Below, piece by piece: positions 23,400 to 33,911 of a DNA stretch of 64,000 nt. A model generated the notes under the pieces. The model saw only the letters and a list, made by a program, of their open reading frames with translations. It was not told the DNA's origin and did no database searches. This DNA comes from Geosiphon pyriformis (lineage: Eukaryota > Glomeromycota > Glomeromycetes > Archaeosporales > Geosiphonaceae), in assembly GCA_016748015.1 (NCBI GenBank), contig JAAOMT010000752.1, positions 194,976 to 258,975 on the forward strand. Direction: 5' to 3'. Position 1 is the stretch's first letter, and each line of letters starts with the position of its first letter. The translations under genes were made by a program, and so were the position numbers.

Positions 23400-24759
23400 C
23401 AATGAAAACATGAAAGAGGTAGTAAAAACTTGCAGCTTAGAAATCATCACAAAATTTTATTTAAAAAATAACTTGTTAAATTTTAATTAATTTAAATAGC
23501 ACAAAATTGATATCTTTTGGATTCAGCCTAAGATTTACAATTTTGAAAAAAACATCAAGAAAACGGGAAAACTTATTTTTTCAATCAAGACTAAAGTGGT
23601 TAATTTTTGGCACAAAAAAATCTAAAAAACAGAGTTACAATTTTTTTATGTTGTAATAACACAGGAACTTTAAAAATTACCTACTTTTTTATTTAAAGTA
23701 ATTATTTTAATTATTTTTATTGTAAAAAGTTGAAATTCTGTCAAATTTAATTTAATTTGGATAATTTGAACAATTTTTTTTTTCTGTATTAGTTAACACT
23801 TTATTATTTAATAATAATGCTGTTAGTTATATAAGAAATTTTTTTTTAAATATTTAATTTGCTCTTTTGTTGAAGTTTTTTTTTATTTTTATTTTTATTA
23901 TTATTATTGTTTTGTTCTGAAAAATTAAAAAAAAATTTATTTTTTATTTTTTATATATTTATTTAAATACAAAACAACCAAGTGACTTAGCATCTTTTTA
24001 AACATTTTACAATTTTTACACATTTTATTTAATATAATATAAATATGATTAATTATTAAAATGATAATAATATTTAAATTAATAATATTTTCAATATATA
24101 AAAAATCAATCAAATTAAAAAATAATTAAAATAAGAATACATACAATCAAGTTATTATTAAATAACTTAATAAGCTTAATCGTTTTTGTTTTTTTTCAAA
24201 ATTATAATTAATAATATCTGTTTAAAGTATATTATTTAATAAAAATTACTTAATTTAGATATTTATTCATTAATAATACATAATTCGGCCCGATAGAAAT
24301 AAATTTGAATTTAATATATTAAAATGACTGATTTTTCAATAAAATAGCATCACAATGCCTGGAAAATTTGAAAGTTATAAAGGATAATAGAATTTATTTT
24401 ACGCGTCAAATTACTTTTAAATTTTTAATGTTTGTATTAATTAGATTTAGAGTTTTTAAAATGTAAATGATGAAAGGGTAAATTCTATTTATAATAAAGG
24501 AACAATATAAATAACATAAATACAAACTCTGCCTTTGAAAGATTACTTTCTAAATCTATTAAGTGTCATCTAAATATAAAATAAATAACCATTAAAAATA
24601 TTATAATGTAAAGTACATAATTATATTTAAAATTTTTTAATTTCTTACCTTTAAGGAGAAACACTAATTCTTTAAAAATAGTCAAGTAAATTAATGTAAA
24701 ATTTTAATATACTGTATAATAATTAAATTAATAAACTAATTATGTCTAAATTAAATAAA
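23400..24759. other. AT-rich spacer
   Basis: No supported gene; long A/T runs with a short ATT microsatellite near 23.9 kb. Contains the 3' flank of the kinase gene. Confidence 0.45.
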
Positions 24760-25711
24760 CTAACCTTTTGTTTCTTGAATCATTTGCAAAGTTAAAACAC
24801 GACTTGTATAAACTGCTCCTGGATGAATACGAGTTGACGTTCTCGTTGTTGATTGATTTGTTGTCGTCGTTGATTGATTTGCTGTCGCTGAGTCGTCACT
24901 TTCTACCATTTCATTAAAGTATTTCTCTAATTCTGAAAATATATAGTCAAACGTTTTTATAACTTCTTCAGCAGTAGGACGATTCTTAGGATCAGCATCC
25001 CAACACTTTTCAATCAGTTTATCAATTGAACATGGAATAAGTGGGGAAGTAATCTTAGGTCTTTTACCATTTAAAATAGCCATTATAAGAATATTATCAT
25101 GAGAAAAATCATGAAATGGAGGCTTTCCTGTTACTAATTCCAATAATAACATTCCATAACTATAAATATCACCAGCTTTTGTAAACTTTTCTCCTCTTAA
25201 AACTTCTGGTGGAATGTATGGAATCACTCCATATATCTTTTTTTCTTTCATGTCTTTTCCTGTTGTTGGGTCTGTTGTTGTTGTTGTTGCTTCATGGTTT
25301 ACTGGTTGACATAATCCGAGGTCTCCAATATTCATTTCAACTTCATTTAATTGTAGGATGTTGCCCGGGTGTAGGTCATGATGAACCATACCAGAAGAAT
25401 GAATTTGTGAAAGTCCTTTAGCTATTTTACTCGCGATAAATAATTTATCACACCAACTTATAGAATGAAAATTTGTTGATAAATATTTTCGCATATCTCC
25501 AAGGTTAGCAAAGTCCATGACAATTCCATATTCGAGTGTTTCAGCGTTTTGCGTAATCCCATAGATTGAACAGATATAATCTAAACCCGTACCCATATTA
25601 ATAAACATAGCTCTTTGAATATTTAACTATCAACGACACAGTGCAAAAAAGTAAATAAATGATAATATAAGTAAAAATGGATTAATTAAAAATGAATTTT
25701 AGATAAATATA

Positions 25712-25754
<43 letters not shown>

Positions 25755-26205
25755 GTTTGTTTACCTCTTTAAACACTTCTGAACTGTTCGTATTTATAAA
25801 TTTTATTGCTACTTTCATCTCTAATCTTTTATATTCACCGTTACATCTTATACTCCAGGGATAAATCCATCCATCAATCCATGTTGCTTTATAAATTTTA
25901 CCGAAACCTCCTCTAGCAATTTCATTGACATTCGACAAACGCTCCCATGGAATCCATTCATAGTAAAGAACATCACCACAGTTTTGATTATTCTTATTAG
26001 GTGGAATATAAATTGGATTCTTAATTATTTCATCAACTACTTTATTGCCACTTGAAAAGTCTTGGTAAAGTTTTTCAAAAAATATGAACCAGCATGGACT
26101 ACACCAATTATTACTATTATTTTTAATGGTCTCTTGACATTTTTCACACTCATTGCAATCATGAGATTCTAGACGAGTTATTCTTTTAATTTCTTTGTTT
26201 TCCAT
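24760..26205 (-). CDS. Protein kinase (tyrosine-kinase-like fold, AM-fungal family)
   Basis: Two exons, 25765-26205 and 24760-25626, join in phase to 435 aa. The N-terminus has a Cys cluster (CNECEKC ... WCSPCW) often seen before the kinase domain in this fungal family, possibly metal-binding. Kinase landmarks: Gly-rich loop ARGGFGKIYKATW, VAIK lysine (MKVAIKF), catalytic loop HHDLHPGNIL (HRD changed to HHD), metal-binding DLG instead of DFG (IGDLGLCQP), PPE in place of APE (IPYIPPEVLRG), DIYSYGMLLLELVTGKPPF, and the closing NRPTAEEV. All catalytic Asp, Lys and Asn residues are present, so it is probably active. The C-terminal tail holds Thr/Ser/Asn/Gln-rich repeats (TNQSTT). The single intron contains an AAT microsatellite. 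Substrate unknown. Confidence 0.85.
25712..25754. repeat. AAT microsatellite inside the kinase intron
   Basis: About 14 AAT units within the 138-nt intron; on the coding strand it is a TTA run that reads as poly-Leu if translated, so the intron must be spliced. Confidence 0.9.
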
Positions 26206-26371
26206 GGTATGAATAAGTACGGATAAAATGTAAATAGATTATTATTTGAAGAGGGTTTTTTTTGAAAATGTTTATTTGATAGTACGTTTAAAAAGTAATT
26301 TATTTAAACGCCGAGTTCTTATTTATATTGTTTCTCTGTGTTCACATAGTAAAAAAATCAATTTATTATAC

Positions 26372-26595
26372 TAAATAGGTTTAAGTAGCCACGGTACACA
26401 AAGAAATACGCCAAACAAGTTTCCCATTATCTCATTTTCTTCTTACCCAAATGAGTTATATGATTTAATCATAAGACTGTGTTCTTTTATAGAGGTCTGA
26501 CTGTAGTTTTAATTATGAATAAATTTAGGTAGCTATAGTAAAAAAAGACGCCAAACAAGTTTCCTATTGTCTCATTGTATTGTTGCCTAAATGAG
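26372..26595. repeat. Imperfect direct repeat pair
   Basis: Two copies, about 26372-26457 and 26520-26595, share the block CGCCAAACAAGTTTCC followed by (C/T)ATT(A/G)TCTCATT and end CC(C/T)AAATGAG. They lie in the upstream region of the kinase gene and bracket a solo transposon end. They may be a local duplication or the target flanks of a lost insertion. Confidence 0.7.
26476..26505 (-). mobile_element. Solo right end of the pogo/Tigger element
   Basis: Thirty bases identical to the right end at 18798-18827 (ending GAGGTCTGACTG plus TA). No matching left end, transposase or subterminal motifs were found around it, so it is a truncated relic or the end of a deleted miniature copy. Confidence 0.8.
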
Positions 26596-26605
26596 CAGTT
26601 CAATT

Positions 26606-27204
26606 TCTTTGTAGAGCAAATAAATGTGACTTGTTGTGAAACATAAAATATTGTTTACGATAAAAAATTTAAAGCATTTAATAAAATACATATATATTAT
26701 TTAAATATAAACATGATTCGTTGTTTCAATTATTTTCTCGAAGCTTTCGCTGCATGTAAATTCATATATTTTGAAAAATTTTAAGAATTTAATCTATATT
26801 CCATATGATACAGTTAAAAAATATGATAAAGTTAACAAATATGTTAATTTTCATTGTTATGAATGGATTCCATAGGAGCCTTTGTCAAATATCAACAAAA
26901 AAAATTATTATTAAAATTATACTTTTTCTCTATTTAGATAATTAATTAAATCATTTTTTAAAAATGTCGTGATTATAAACCTTATTATCTATATAAATAA
27001 TTTTTATTATATATAAAGGTTGAGATTTTAGACTCCAAAGAAAGATAATTTTTCACTATGGTGCTTTCTACAATTGTTATGTTGAAAGTAGAATACCTTT
27101 AGTATGTAATGAGTCATTTTGATTGTCTTATGGAAATTTATGCTGATTAATAATGTTCAAATTAATGATATTATTTTAGATATATTATTCATATTTGCAT
27201 TTAT
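26606..27204. other. AT-rich spacer left of the Fanzor relic
   Basis: No gene supported; could include eroded N-terminal parts of the Fanzor relic that I cannot recognise. Confidence 0.35.
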
Positions 27205-27650
27205 ATTGACAATTGGATATTACGAAAAGACAATTTTACACACCAAACCTCTAGACGCCAAAAGAAAAAGGCCAAAAAACTGGTATTTATGTGTTTAAAA
27301 TTTTCGCATTTACAAAATGAAATTCACAAAGAACCTATTGCATTCTTCACTTGGAAATTTGGTGCCATTATTATTTCTCCTCTTGAAATATCACATATAA
27401 TAAACAGAAACATGAGAAAAATTACATAAAAGACAGTTCAAAAAATACTCGGTTGGGCATATTATCAATTTTGGCAACGTTTAATTGCCAAAGCGGAAGA
27501 ATTGGGGGTTTGTACTATCATTCAACTATATCTAAAACCTGTAGCTGGTATGGAAACATTCAAAACATCGGAGGATCCGAAGTGTATAACTGCTGAAATT
27601 TTGGGACGTACCAAGGACTGTTGACCGTTAAAAAAACAAAGAATCAAAAA
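27205..27650 (+). pseudogene. Decayed Fanzor (TnpB/IS605 OrfB-like RNA-guided nuclease), C-terminal part
   Basis: Fanzors are eukaryotic relatives of transposon TnpB and act as RNA-guided DNA nucleases. One plus-strand frame reads SRRQKKKAKKLVFMCL, NEIHKEPIAFFTWKFGAIII, SPLEISHIINRNMRKIT, an in-frame stop, then KTVQKILGWAYYQFWQRLIA and KAEELGVCTII. This follows the family order: RuvC-II-region His/Glu helix, buried strand, the linker with R-K-I, the helix with Y-x-F-x-x-R-L. After a frameshift comes TISKTCSWYGNIQNIGGSEV and YNC, the TSKTCxxCG zinc-ribbon segment in which one Cys has become Tyr. The last part, where DRDxN should be, has stops. The N-terminal RuvC-I half is not recognisable. 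Identification is by memory of the family pattern. Confidence 0.65.
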
Positions 27651-28164
27651 TTTCCTAATAAATCATGAATCTTTATTATAGAGAATAACTAAATAAATTC
27701 GGGAAACTAAAGTGGTTCCCTTAAATTTTTCTGCAAAATCAATAATAATATTCTTTTTATTGAGAGATATTAATGAAATATTATTTTTTGAAGGCGCTTA
27801 AAAATTTTCAATTTATTCTACACTATTATCTTCTTTTGGTCTCAGGTTCATAAAAAGATTGTCAAGTTCATAAGATAATTCTTTAATTCTGGAATATCAA
27901 AGACACCAGGCAAAAAGAAGAAGAATACTTGTATAATTATCATGATAAAGAGCTTGATTTTTCAATCTGAACGAATTGGATTTGAGTTTCAAAAGGGATG
28001 ATAAATTTTAAATCAATTGTGTCAATTGTAATCTCCGAAGCTTTAAGGTTCGTCATAATTATCTCAACCAAATCTTTGGATCATTGAAGAATAAATTCAA
28101 AGTATGTAAAATAATATTAAAGTAATTCTGACCATTAAACATCTATTTGAAACTTTTTTTGGTT

Positions 28165-28722
28165 ATGGCTCGCTTCATTGCAAAAACTGATGGCACTATT
28201 GAAGTCTTCAGCATCATGGAGTATAGGATTAAGAGGTTTATTGCAAAAACGGATGGTCATATAAAATTTTTCTATGAGACGAAGAAAGTATTTTCAATTG
28301 ACATTGAGAGGGAGAATTTATTTAGTAACTTTCAGACTGAAAGCAAGAATTTATGGAGAAATAAAGAGGAAGTGGAATATGAGATGCAATATCTTGACTT
28401 TCTTTTTGTCAATCTTATCAAGTATTATAATTCACAAATGGATAAAGGAAACACGAAGAAAGTTAGAGGCCTGATTAACTGGCAAAATGAGTTCTCGCAG
28501 GAAGATGAAAATCTCAATATAGACAACCTTACTACATGTACCAATATTTATGCACCCAACTTTGCTTTTTTGGCCAGTGAATTCTATAGATATGGAAGAA
28601 AACCAGAATTGGATAGGGATTTGCGAGCGTTTCAAGCAGCTGTCGAAAGAAATGACAAGTCATATGCTTGGCTTGCTGTTAATGAATCTTTTAAAGAATA
28701 TGATGGAAAAAATGCTTTTTAA
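28165..28722 (+). CDS. Hypothetical protein, Sel1-like C-terminus
   Basis: Single open frame of 185 aa from MARFIAKTDG. The N-terminus contains a tandem duplication: RFIAKTDGTIEVF and RFIAKTDGHIKFF about 22 residues apart. The middle is charged and helical. The C-terminal part (NFAFLASEFYRYGRKPELDR followed by DLRAFQAAVERNDKSYAWLA) resembles a degenerate Sel1/TPR-type helix pair (ALxxFYxxG...AF..A...D..A..L). Coding-like composition against a very AT-rich background supports a real gene or a recent gene fragment. It could be the surviving 5' end of a longer protein because similarity to Sel1 ends abruptly at the stop. Function unknown. Confidence 0.45.
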   Translation: MARFIAKTDGTIEVFSIMEYRIKRFIAKTDGHIKFFYETKKVFSIDIERENLFSNFQTESKNLWRNKEEVEYEMQYLDFLFVNLIKYYNSQMDKGNTKKVRGLINWQNEFSQEDENLNIDNLTTCTNIYAPNFAFLASEFYRYGRKPELDRDLRAFQAAVERNDKSYAWLAVNESFKEYDGKNAF

Positions 28723-31700
28723 AAATTTGAAAATCATTCACCTTGAGAAACGGAAAAAATCTAAAGAATGATAACCGAGAATCCTTTGCTTTGGTGAAAA
28801 ATACGTTTAGAGGCATCCGTTTACTAAGGTACCATAATGCTTTTTCCGCCATCATTTTACTTGAGATATGAACTTGATAATATAACCAAAGACAATCAAT
28901 TAAAAGACCTTGGAAATGTTTTAAATCAATTTTTTCAATTGTTAAAATCACTTTTGATGATAAATAATTACTTTTTTTTTTTTTTGCTAAAAAAAGATTA
29001 ATTGTGTATTGTATTATAATATGTAAATAAAAAATTTTATTTAATAATATAATTTATGCCATTTTTATATTGAAAGATTTAACTTAAAATTAAAAGAGGT
29101 GCTTGCTATAATTTTCAAACTACCAATATTTTAGAATTTTAATGAGAACCATTTATTGGTTCAAATTTTTTACTAATTTTTTTTCTTGGCTCTTTGGGAA
29201 AAAAAATTATTTGAAGCCTAATTTACCGAAGAGACAAGATCTCAATCTTGAGTAACATCAAAACTTTTTTGTTTTTTAAACCTCCTTTCCATAGCGCTTT
29301 CATCATAATGAATAATATTCAAAATGTTATTTGGCTCTTGATATTCAAAGTGATTTACTTTCCTAGTCAGCATCCAATAGATGTTTATCACAAAATATAA
29401 CAGTGAAAAATTTTTTAGAAATATGGTAAATTTAAAGTATTCTGTTTTAATGGTCTTTTTGGATTGCTCAACTAAAAAACTTTCGAGATTTTTATGCTTG
29501 TACAAAAAATATATAGTTTTATTAATTTAAAAACTTCTTGTTACTGTCTTAATCTCTTTTAACAAAATGTATTTTAATTAAACAATTAAAGACTTATTTC
29601 TTTTTTGATTTTGAAGTCTTAAATAAAATTTAAAAACTAAAAACCATTAATAATTAAAATGATTTGGATGTGTGCAAAAAGTTTCCTGATCTTAAACTTT
29701 TTTTTTTGCAGAAAAAACTTTGTATTTTCACTTTCAGTATCTCTAAGAAAATATCAATTAAAATTATTTTCCATATATTAATACCAATAAAATTGGATTC
29801 ATAAAAAAAAACTGTTGATAACTTAAATTAGTCTAATTTGCAACATAATAAATTTCAACATGTTTAAATAATGATATTAATATTGACTTTGAAAAAAATA
29901 CTCAATATTTAAAAAAAAGACAAATTATTATCGTAGGAGAAAAAATACAAAACTTTAATATAAACATCAATAAAATTTTGTATATTGTCAAAAAAATGGC
30001 GAAATAAAAATTCGATATGGTTAAATTATTCTTTGATATTTAACTCTAATTTAATATTCAAAATATAATATAATATAATATAATATAATTATGATATATT
30101 TTATTTAAAAATAGAAAACATGTTATAATTAAAAGTTAAAAAAAAACCAAATACAGTTTTATACAATATGTATTGTAAAAAATATTTATAATCACAAAAA
30201 ATAATACCATTTAAGTCATAATAATATTTTTTTTGGTTGGTTGATTTTATATAATTATAAATAAATATATATATATATATATATATAAATTAATGTATAA
30301 AAATCAATCTCATTTTTTTTTAAATTAAATTTTTTAAAAACTACTATATTTAAATATATTTATTATTATTTTTTCCAAAATATTAAAAAATGATAAAATA
30401 ATTAAGCATAACTATTTCATACATTTATTTAATCACTTATCATAAAGTAAAAATTCACAACATATATAAATGACATTAAATTAATTTATCTTAAAAAAAA
30501 ATTGGATTTTTTAATAATTAAAATATTTTTTAGTTTCTATATAAATTACATTAACTTGAGCATATCTTTTAATCAGTATACTGTTTTTTGAAATCAAAAT
30601 AATATAGAGTTACACTTAGAAAAATTATTTCAAAGTCAAAGGAAGCTTTAATGTCATATTCTTTTTTACATATAATAATTTTCTATTATATTGAGTCATA
30701 AATATTAAGGTGCAAACTCCATGAGCTATTTTAACACTCTCAGTCGAGAATTTTAATACCTCTCTTCATGAGTGGTCTCAAACAATTATGGAACTATCTT
30801 TAGTATCAATAAACTTAATCCAACAAAATATATATATATATTTCTGGCAAAATTTTTTCAAAGCTTTCACATCAATATAAATTGTAGTTTCCTTTTTTTG
30901 CGAAACTTTGAGGAGCTGAATTTTGAGCTTCTGGGTTTCTTTATAATCTATTTTTAAAATAAAAATAAAAATTGAAAAAAATTCTAGTAATCTTTTGGTT
31001 GTTGCAAAAAACATTGATTTTGTCAATACAACTAGTCTAAACTCCATGTGGCGGATATTGTATCGGTTCAAGATCTTTTTATATCTTGGAGGTTTTGAAT
31101 CTGAAATCTGGAATGCTTGGGTTATAATGTCTTGCACCTATTCATTTTCTTCATTGATGTTCACTTTTTGCTTAGATGTTTTTCCTGGAAATATCTTTTT
31201 TTGCTTCTTTGATTTTGGAATATTTGTTTTTGCCATTCCTATGGTATCGCGATAAGGCACAACTCATGTTTCTATAATAATTAGTGAGATAACAGAGTTT
31301 TTATCTCATCATTTAATCCCAGTCGATATAATTATTAAATTCATTTGAATATTTAGACTATTGATTGGATTCCTTAAAGCCACTTAAGCAAGACGGTCCC
31401 AACATCTTTGGTGGATAATCTTTCAATGAAAAATGTTTAATCCAGATGTCCTCTTGTTTCCAAAGTTTCTTGGAAGAAAATTTTGGAGGTGTGATAAAGT
31501 ATTTGTAAATGGTGTTCATTTGTGGTTTGGTTTTCGATATTTCGAAAGTTACAATTTATAGTTAGGCTTGTTGTCAAGCGAGATTTGACATTGATAATTA
31601 GGATTTGATATTTGTAAAATTCAGATTTAGGTTATGGTTGTTCCCTATATCATAAAGTTCCTGGGAAGTATCTCCGTTGCGTTATTTAAAGATTTTTAAA

Positions 31701-32436
31701 GTGAAATAAAACCTACTGCTTCGATTGCTGATTGGAATGCTATCTTTGGTCAAACCATGTTATTCGAATCGTGAGAAGTTGAAATTCAAATTTTCCTGAA
31801 GACGATTGAGCCTTGCCTCAATCATAAAATTTATACATTATTACATTTTATTCTTTGGGATATTAATAGAAATAATTGGAAAATAGAGTAGGGATTCTAA
31901 GCATTTTGTCTTTTTAGAGATTCACAGTACTCGATGCTGCTGCTTCCTAGTCTATCCGTAAGCGAGAAGTGGTATCAGCTCTCAAAAACTAAATCTTCAC
32001 TAACTTCATGGAAAAAATTTTAGGGCATAAATTTTTAAAATCTTCGTTTACCAAATGCATTTTCGAAATCTTGATAATAAAAATTTTCTAATTATTTCTT
32101 TGGTGGTGAATGTCTGATTAAATTCCTATAGAAAATTGCTTTTCATTTTGCTTATTTGAATAAAGTTTACAGCCAAAATGTGTGGATAATTAAAAAATGC
32201 TCTCAGACTTTTCGAATCATGTAAACTAGTTTTAATCTATTAAACAACTAGCAGCTCTTGCTTCAATCGCCAAAGTTTATGCTAAAATTTTCTTAGACTT
32301 ACAGCTTATTTAATGAAACTTTTGTCGGTGGATTTTCTTATATTGGAGCGAATACACCAAATTTTTTACTTCCATATTAGATTTATTCAGATATGACTAA
32401 ATTAACCCTAAATTGGGTAAACCTTTTAATGAGTGA
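28723..32436. other. Long AT-rich spacer
   Basis: No supported gene in 3.7 kb. Weak candidates: a minus-strand frame at 29242-29505 (87 aa, no domain) and a minus-strand patch at 30778-31235 starting MAKTNIPKSKKQKR, which has raised GC but loses frame and reads into low-complexity sequence. Simple repeats include ATAAT units near 30.06-30.09 kb and a TA run near 30264-30287. The patch at 31.3-32.3 kb is less AT-rich and may be an old gene relic. Confidence 0.4.
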
Positions 32437-33552
32437 TCACATCTGGCCTCTCTTGATTACCTCAGATAGAACCCATTCTTCCATGGCCGACAATAAAGTA
32501 GGATCTCTGGGAATGATTTTACCTGAAATATATGATTCAAACTCATCTTCAAAGTCATCAATTGTGGGACGTCTTTTGCAAAGATCTAGCACCTCGTCAG
32601 CTACTTCTTTTTGCAACAATTCTGGCTTGATCGCAGTTCGATGTCTTCTTTGATAATAAAGGACGAATTGTTCTATCATAAAGCGTGCAGATTCTTCCAG
32701 CCATTTATCATTTTTGATTTGGTCAGGGCTAGTTGAATTTTTTATAGCTGAATGTGAAGTCATTTCAACCGATTTGAACTTCGTGTTTTGAATCTCTGAA
32801 CTTGGGGGTTGGTCCACCTTAAGTGGTTTGCTTTTTCTAGGGGCTTTTTGAGACATTCTGGCCGGATTAAATGTGGTTTCCTTCAAACTTTTTGACATGG
32901 CGGGGGAGCGGGTTTGAGGAGCTTGGGGACGGGTCCGATTCTGGTGAATTCTTGCTTCACTTTTTATCGAATTTAATAATCCCTGAACGACAAATTTTTT
33001 ATCACTGGTTAATTTTGGACCACTAGAGTGGTCAAGGACAAGCCCATGAATCAAGTAGTTTTTCAGTTTAGCCACCGATGTTTTTTCTTGCAAGCTTGAA
33101 AGCTCTTCCATATTGTTTTGCATTTCTTTTTGATTTTTTAAAGGTTCGTTTTGCACAGTTACTCCGGTGGGAGACATTGAGAGAGGCAAATATTTCGGCT
33201 TAATATCTGTTATATTTTCTGAACTTGTTAAAACATTGCCCGATTCATTCAAGTATTCCCTGAGCAAGCCTTGAAAATTAGATGCTGAAATATCCTCCAT
33301 ATCTTGCATTGCATGATAGATATGCCAAAATCCAGAGGATATTTCATCACATGCATGAGAGAGCTAAAAGGTGTGAAAAGTTGTCGCTTTAAATTGATAT
33401 TATAAAAATTATCTCTTTATAATAATTTTTTAACTTACCCTCTGGAATTTTCGTTGGACTCGAGAGATACAGGCAATCGAATCTCGTTCATCAATAATTT
33501 TGCGTTTTATTCCTGATTGAAGATCATTTTGGTTTCTGTTTTCATCAGACAT
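32437..33552 (-). CDS. Hypothetical 346-residue protein
   Basis: Two exons, 33439-33552 and 32437-33363, join in phase with a good GTAAGT donor. Start MSDENRNQNDLQSG. Residues 15-75 form a conserved-looking helical segment (IDERDSIACISRVQRKFQRL, SHACDEISSGFWHIYHAMQ). The middle (about 80-240) is hydrophilic and rich in Lys, Ser, Pro and Gln and probably disordered. The C-terminal 100 residues are again helical (ARFMIEQFVLYYQRRHRTAI, LLQKEVADEVLDLCKRRPTI). No signal peptide or membrane segment, so probably nuclear or cytosolic. Two ordered ends with a basic disordered linker would suit a subunit of a nuclear complex, but I do not recognise the family and this is only a guess. Confidence 0.65.
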
Positions 33553-33911
33553 GGGTACTGCCACTCTTTCCCTTCTCAATCTAAAAGAAATAACCAAATT
33601 TGAGCTTTGCGTTAGACAACGAAAGATGCTAAAAATATTTCGTCAGTTGAGGGATTGTATTTTTACTTGTTACACGTTTGGCAGTTTGTTTTAAAATTTC
33701 TGCAATTGCCGGGGGCCCTATTTAAATATAAATTCCGATTTCGGACTCTCGGAGAACCTGAATCAATTTATCAAGATGTTCACCTTTTCCTTTCCCACGA
33801 TCAGCAAGCTGAAACTCAATTTTATTGGAGAAAATTAATTTATATACTTCTAATTCTATTTTTGATGTTTTTAATTAAAAGTATATTTTCAATTAATAAT
33901 TCATATTGAAT

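Noticed and set aside
29242-29505. 87-codon minus frame
   Set aside because: No domain, no splice context, and composition expected from AT-rich DNA.
30778-31235. Possible minus-strand gene starting MAKTNIPKSKKQKR
   Set aside because: No splice arrangement keeps the frame through the following segment, and most of the 119-codon frame is low-complexity AT-derived sequence.
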